DNA of 59,301 bases, taken from positions 76,023 through 135,323 of the forward strand of contig CAMCFN010000005.1 of NCBI GenBank assembly GCA_945874145.1, given 5' to 3'. This document shows positions 59,299-59,301 of this stretch, piece after piece; within the stretch, counting starts at the first letter, position 1; each line of letters begins with the position of its first letter. Made by a program: the position numbers and the translations under genes. The notes beneath the pieces are model-generated. The model had not been told where the DNA came from. It did no database searches and was given only the letters and a program-made list of their open reading frames with translations. Source of the stretch: Akkermansia muciniphila (lineage in GTDB: Bacteria > Verrucomicrobiota > Verrucomicrobiia > Limisphaerales > SXTU01).

Positions 59299-59301
59299 AT
59301 G

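Overview
The window looks like chromosomal DNA of a verrucomicrobial or planctomycete-like (PVC group) bacterium, most likely Verrucomicrobiota. This is inferred from gene content: DUF1501, DUF1552, DUF1549/DUF1553 and DUF1592-type proteins, PVC-type large dehydrogenases with C-terminal haem domains, several formylglycine sulfatases, a DUF1559-like prepilin, and a proteasome/pupylation-type pair. The DNA is GC-rich, Shine-Dalgarno sequences are mostly absent, and long open antisense frames are common as a result.

Positions 1-2170 hold the end of a family 2 glycosyltransferase and a convergent sulfatase. Positions 2291-32686 form one long plus-strand block of exported proteins. It has three large modular proteins (2291-7420, 20744-24655, 28757-32686), each with an SGNH-like domain, a PVC dehydrogenase-type propeller, a blue-copper-like domain and a CxxCH cytochrome domain. 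Between them lie a stand-alone SGNH hydrolase, a frameshifted ECF sigma factor coupled to a membrane anti-sigma/sensor protein, two DUF1552/DUF1592 pairs in mirror order, a broken SGNH gene, a jelly-roll protein, and a DUF1501 plus DUF1549/DUF1553 pair. I infer a secreted, redox-linked system for breaking down polymers, possibly controlled by the sigma/anti-sigma pair.

Positions 32715-39698 (minus strand) carry a chimeric remnant with a metallo-beta-lactamase start, a MetE-like methyltransferase, a SIS-domain protein, threonine synthase and a fourth PVC dehydrogenase with haem. Divergent from these are a prepilin-like gene and a small lipoprotein (39833-40923).

Positions 40971-44509 (minus strand) are the most unusual part. 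A Dop/PafA-family enzyme (the ligase/deamidase family of pupylation) lies near a proteasome alpha-subunit-like gene. The two are separated by a hypothetical gene and a toxin-antitoxin pair whose PIN toxin carries an in-frame stop. No Pup/UBact tag, beta subunit or ATPase is visible in the window.

Positions 44694-59298 (all minus strand) hold a DUF485/ActP-type acetate symporter operon, two tandem DUF1501 genes, a PfkB kinase with a clear terminator, a coiled-coil membrane protein, two sulfatases flanking an unrecognised gene and an inverted-repeat element, a ComB-like phosphatase, an OGG1-like DNA glycosylase, and a PAP2-glycosyltransferase fusion whose linker contains a 7-base tandem repeat.

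Several genes are broken by a single base change or are cut short (9340, 19079, 42436, 8688, 32715). This suggests either real decay or draft-assembly errors. No rRNA, tRNA, CRISPR array or insertion sequence was recognised by eye.
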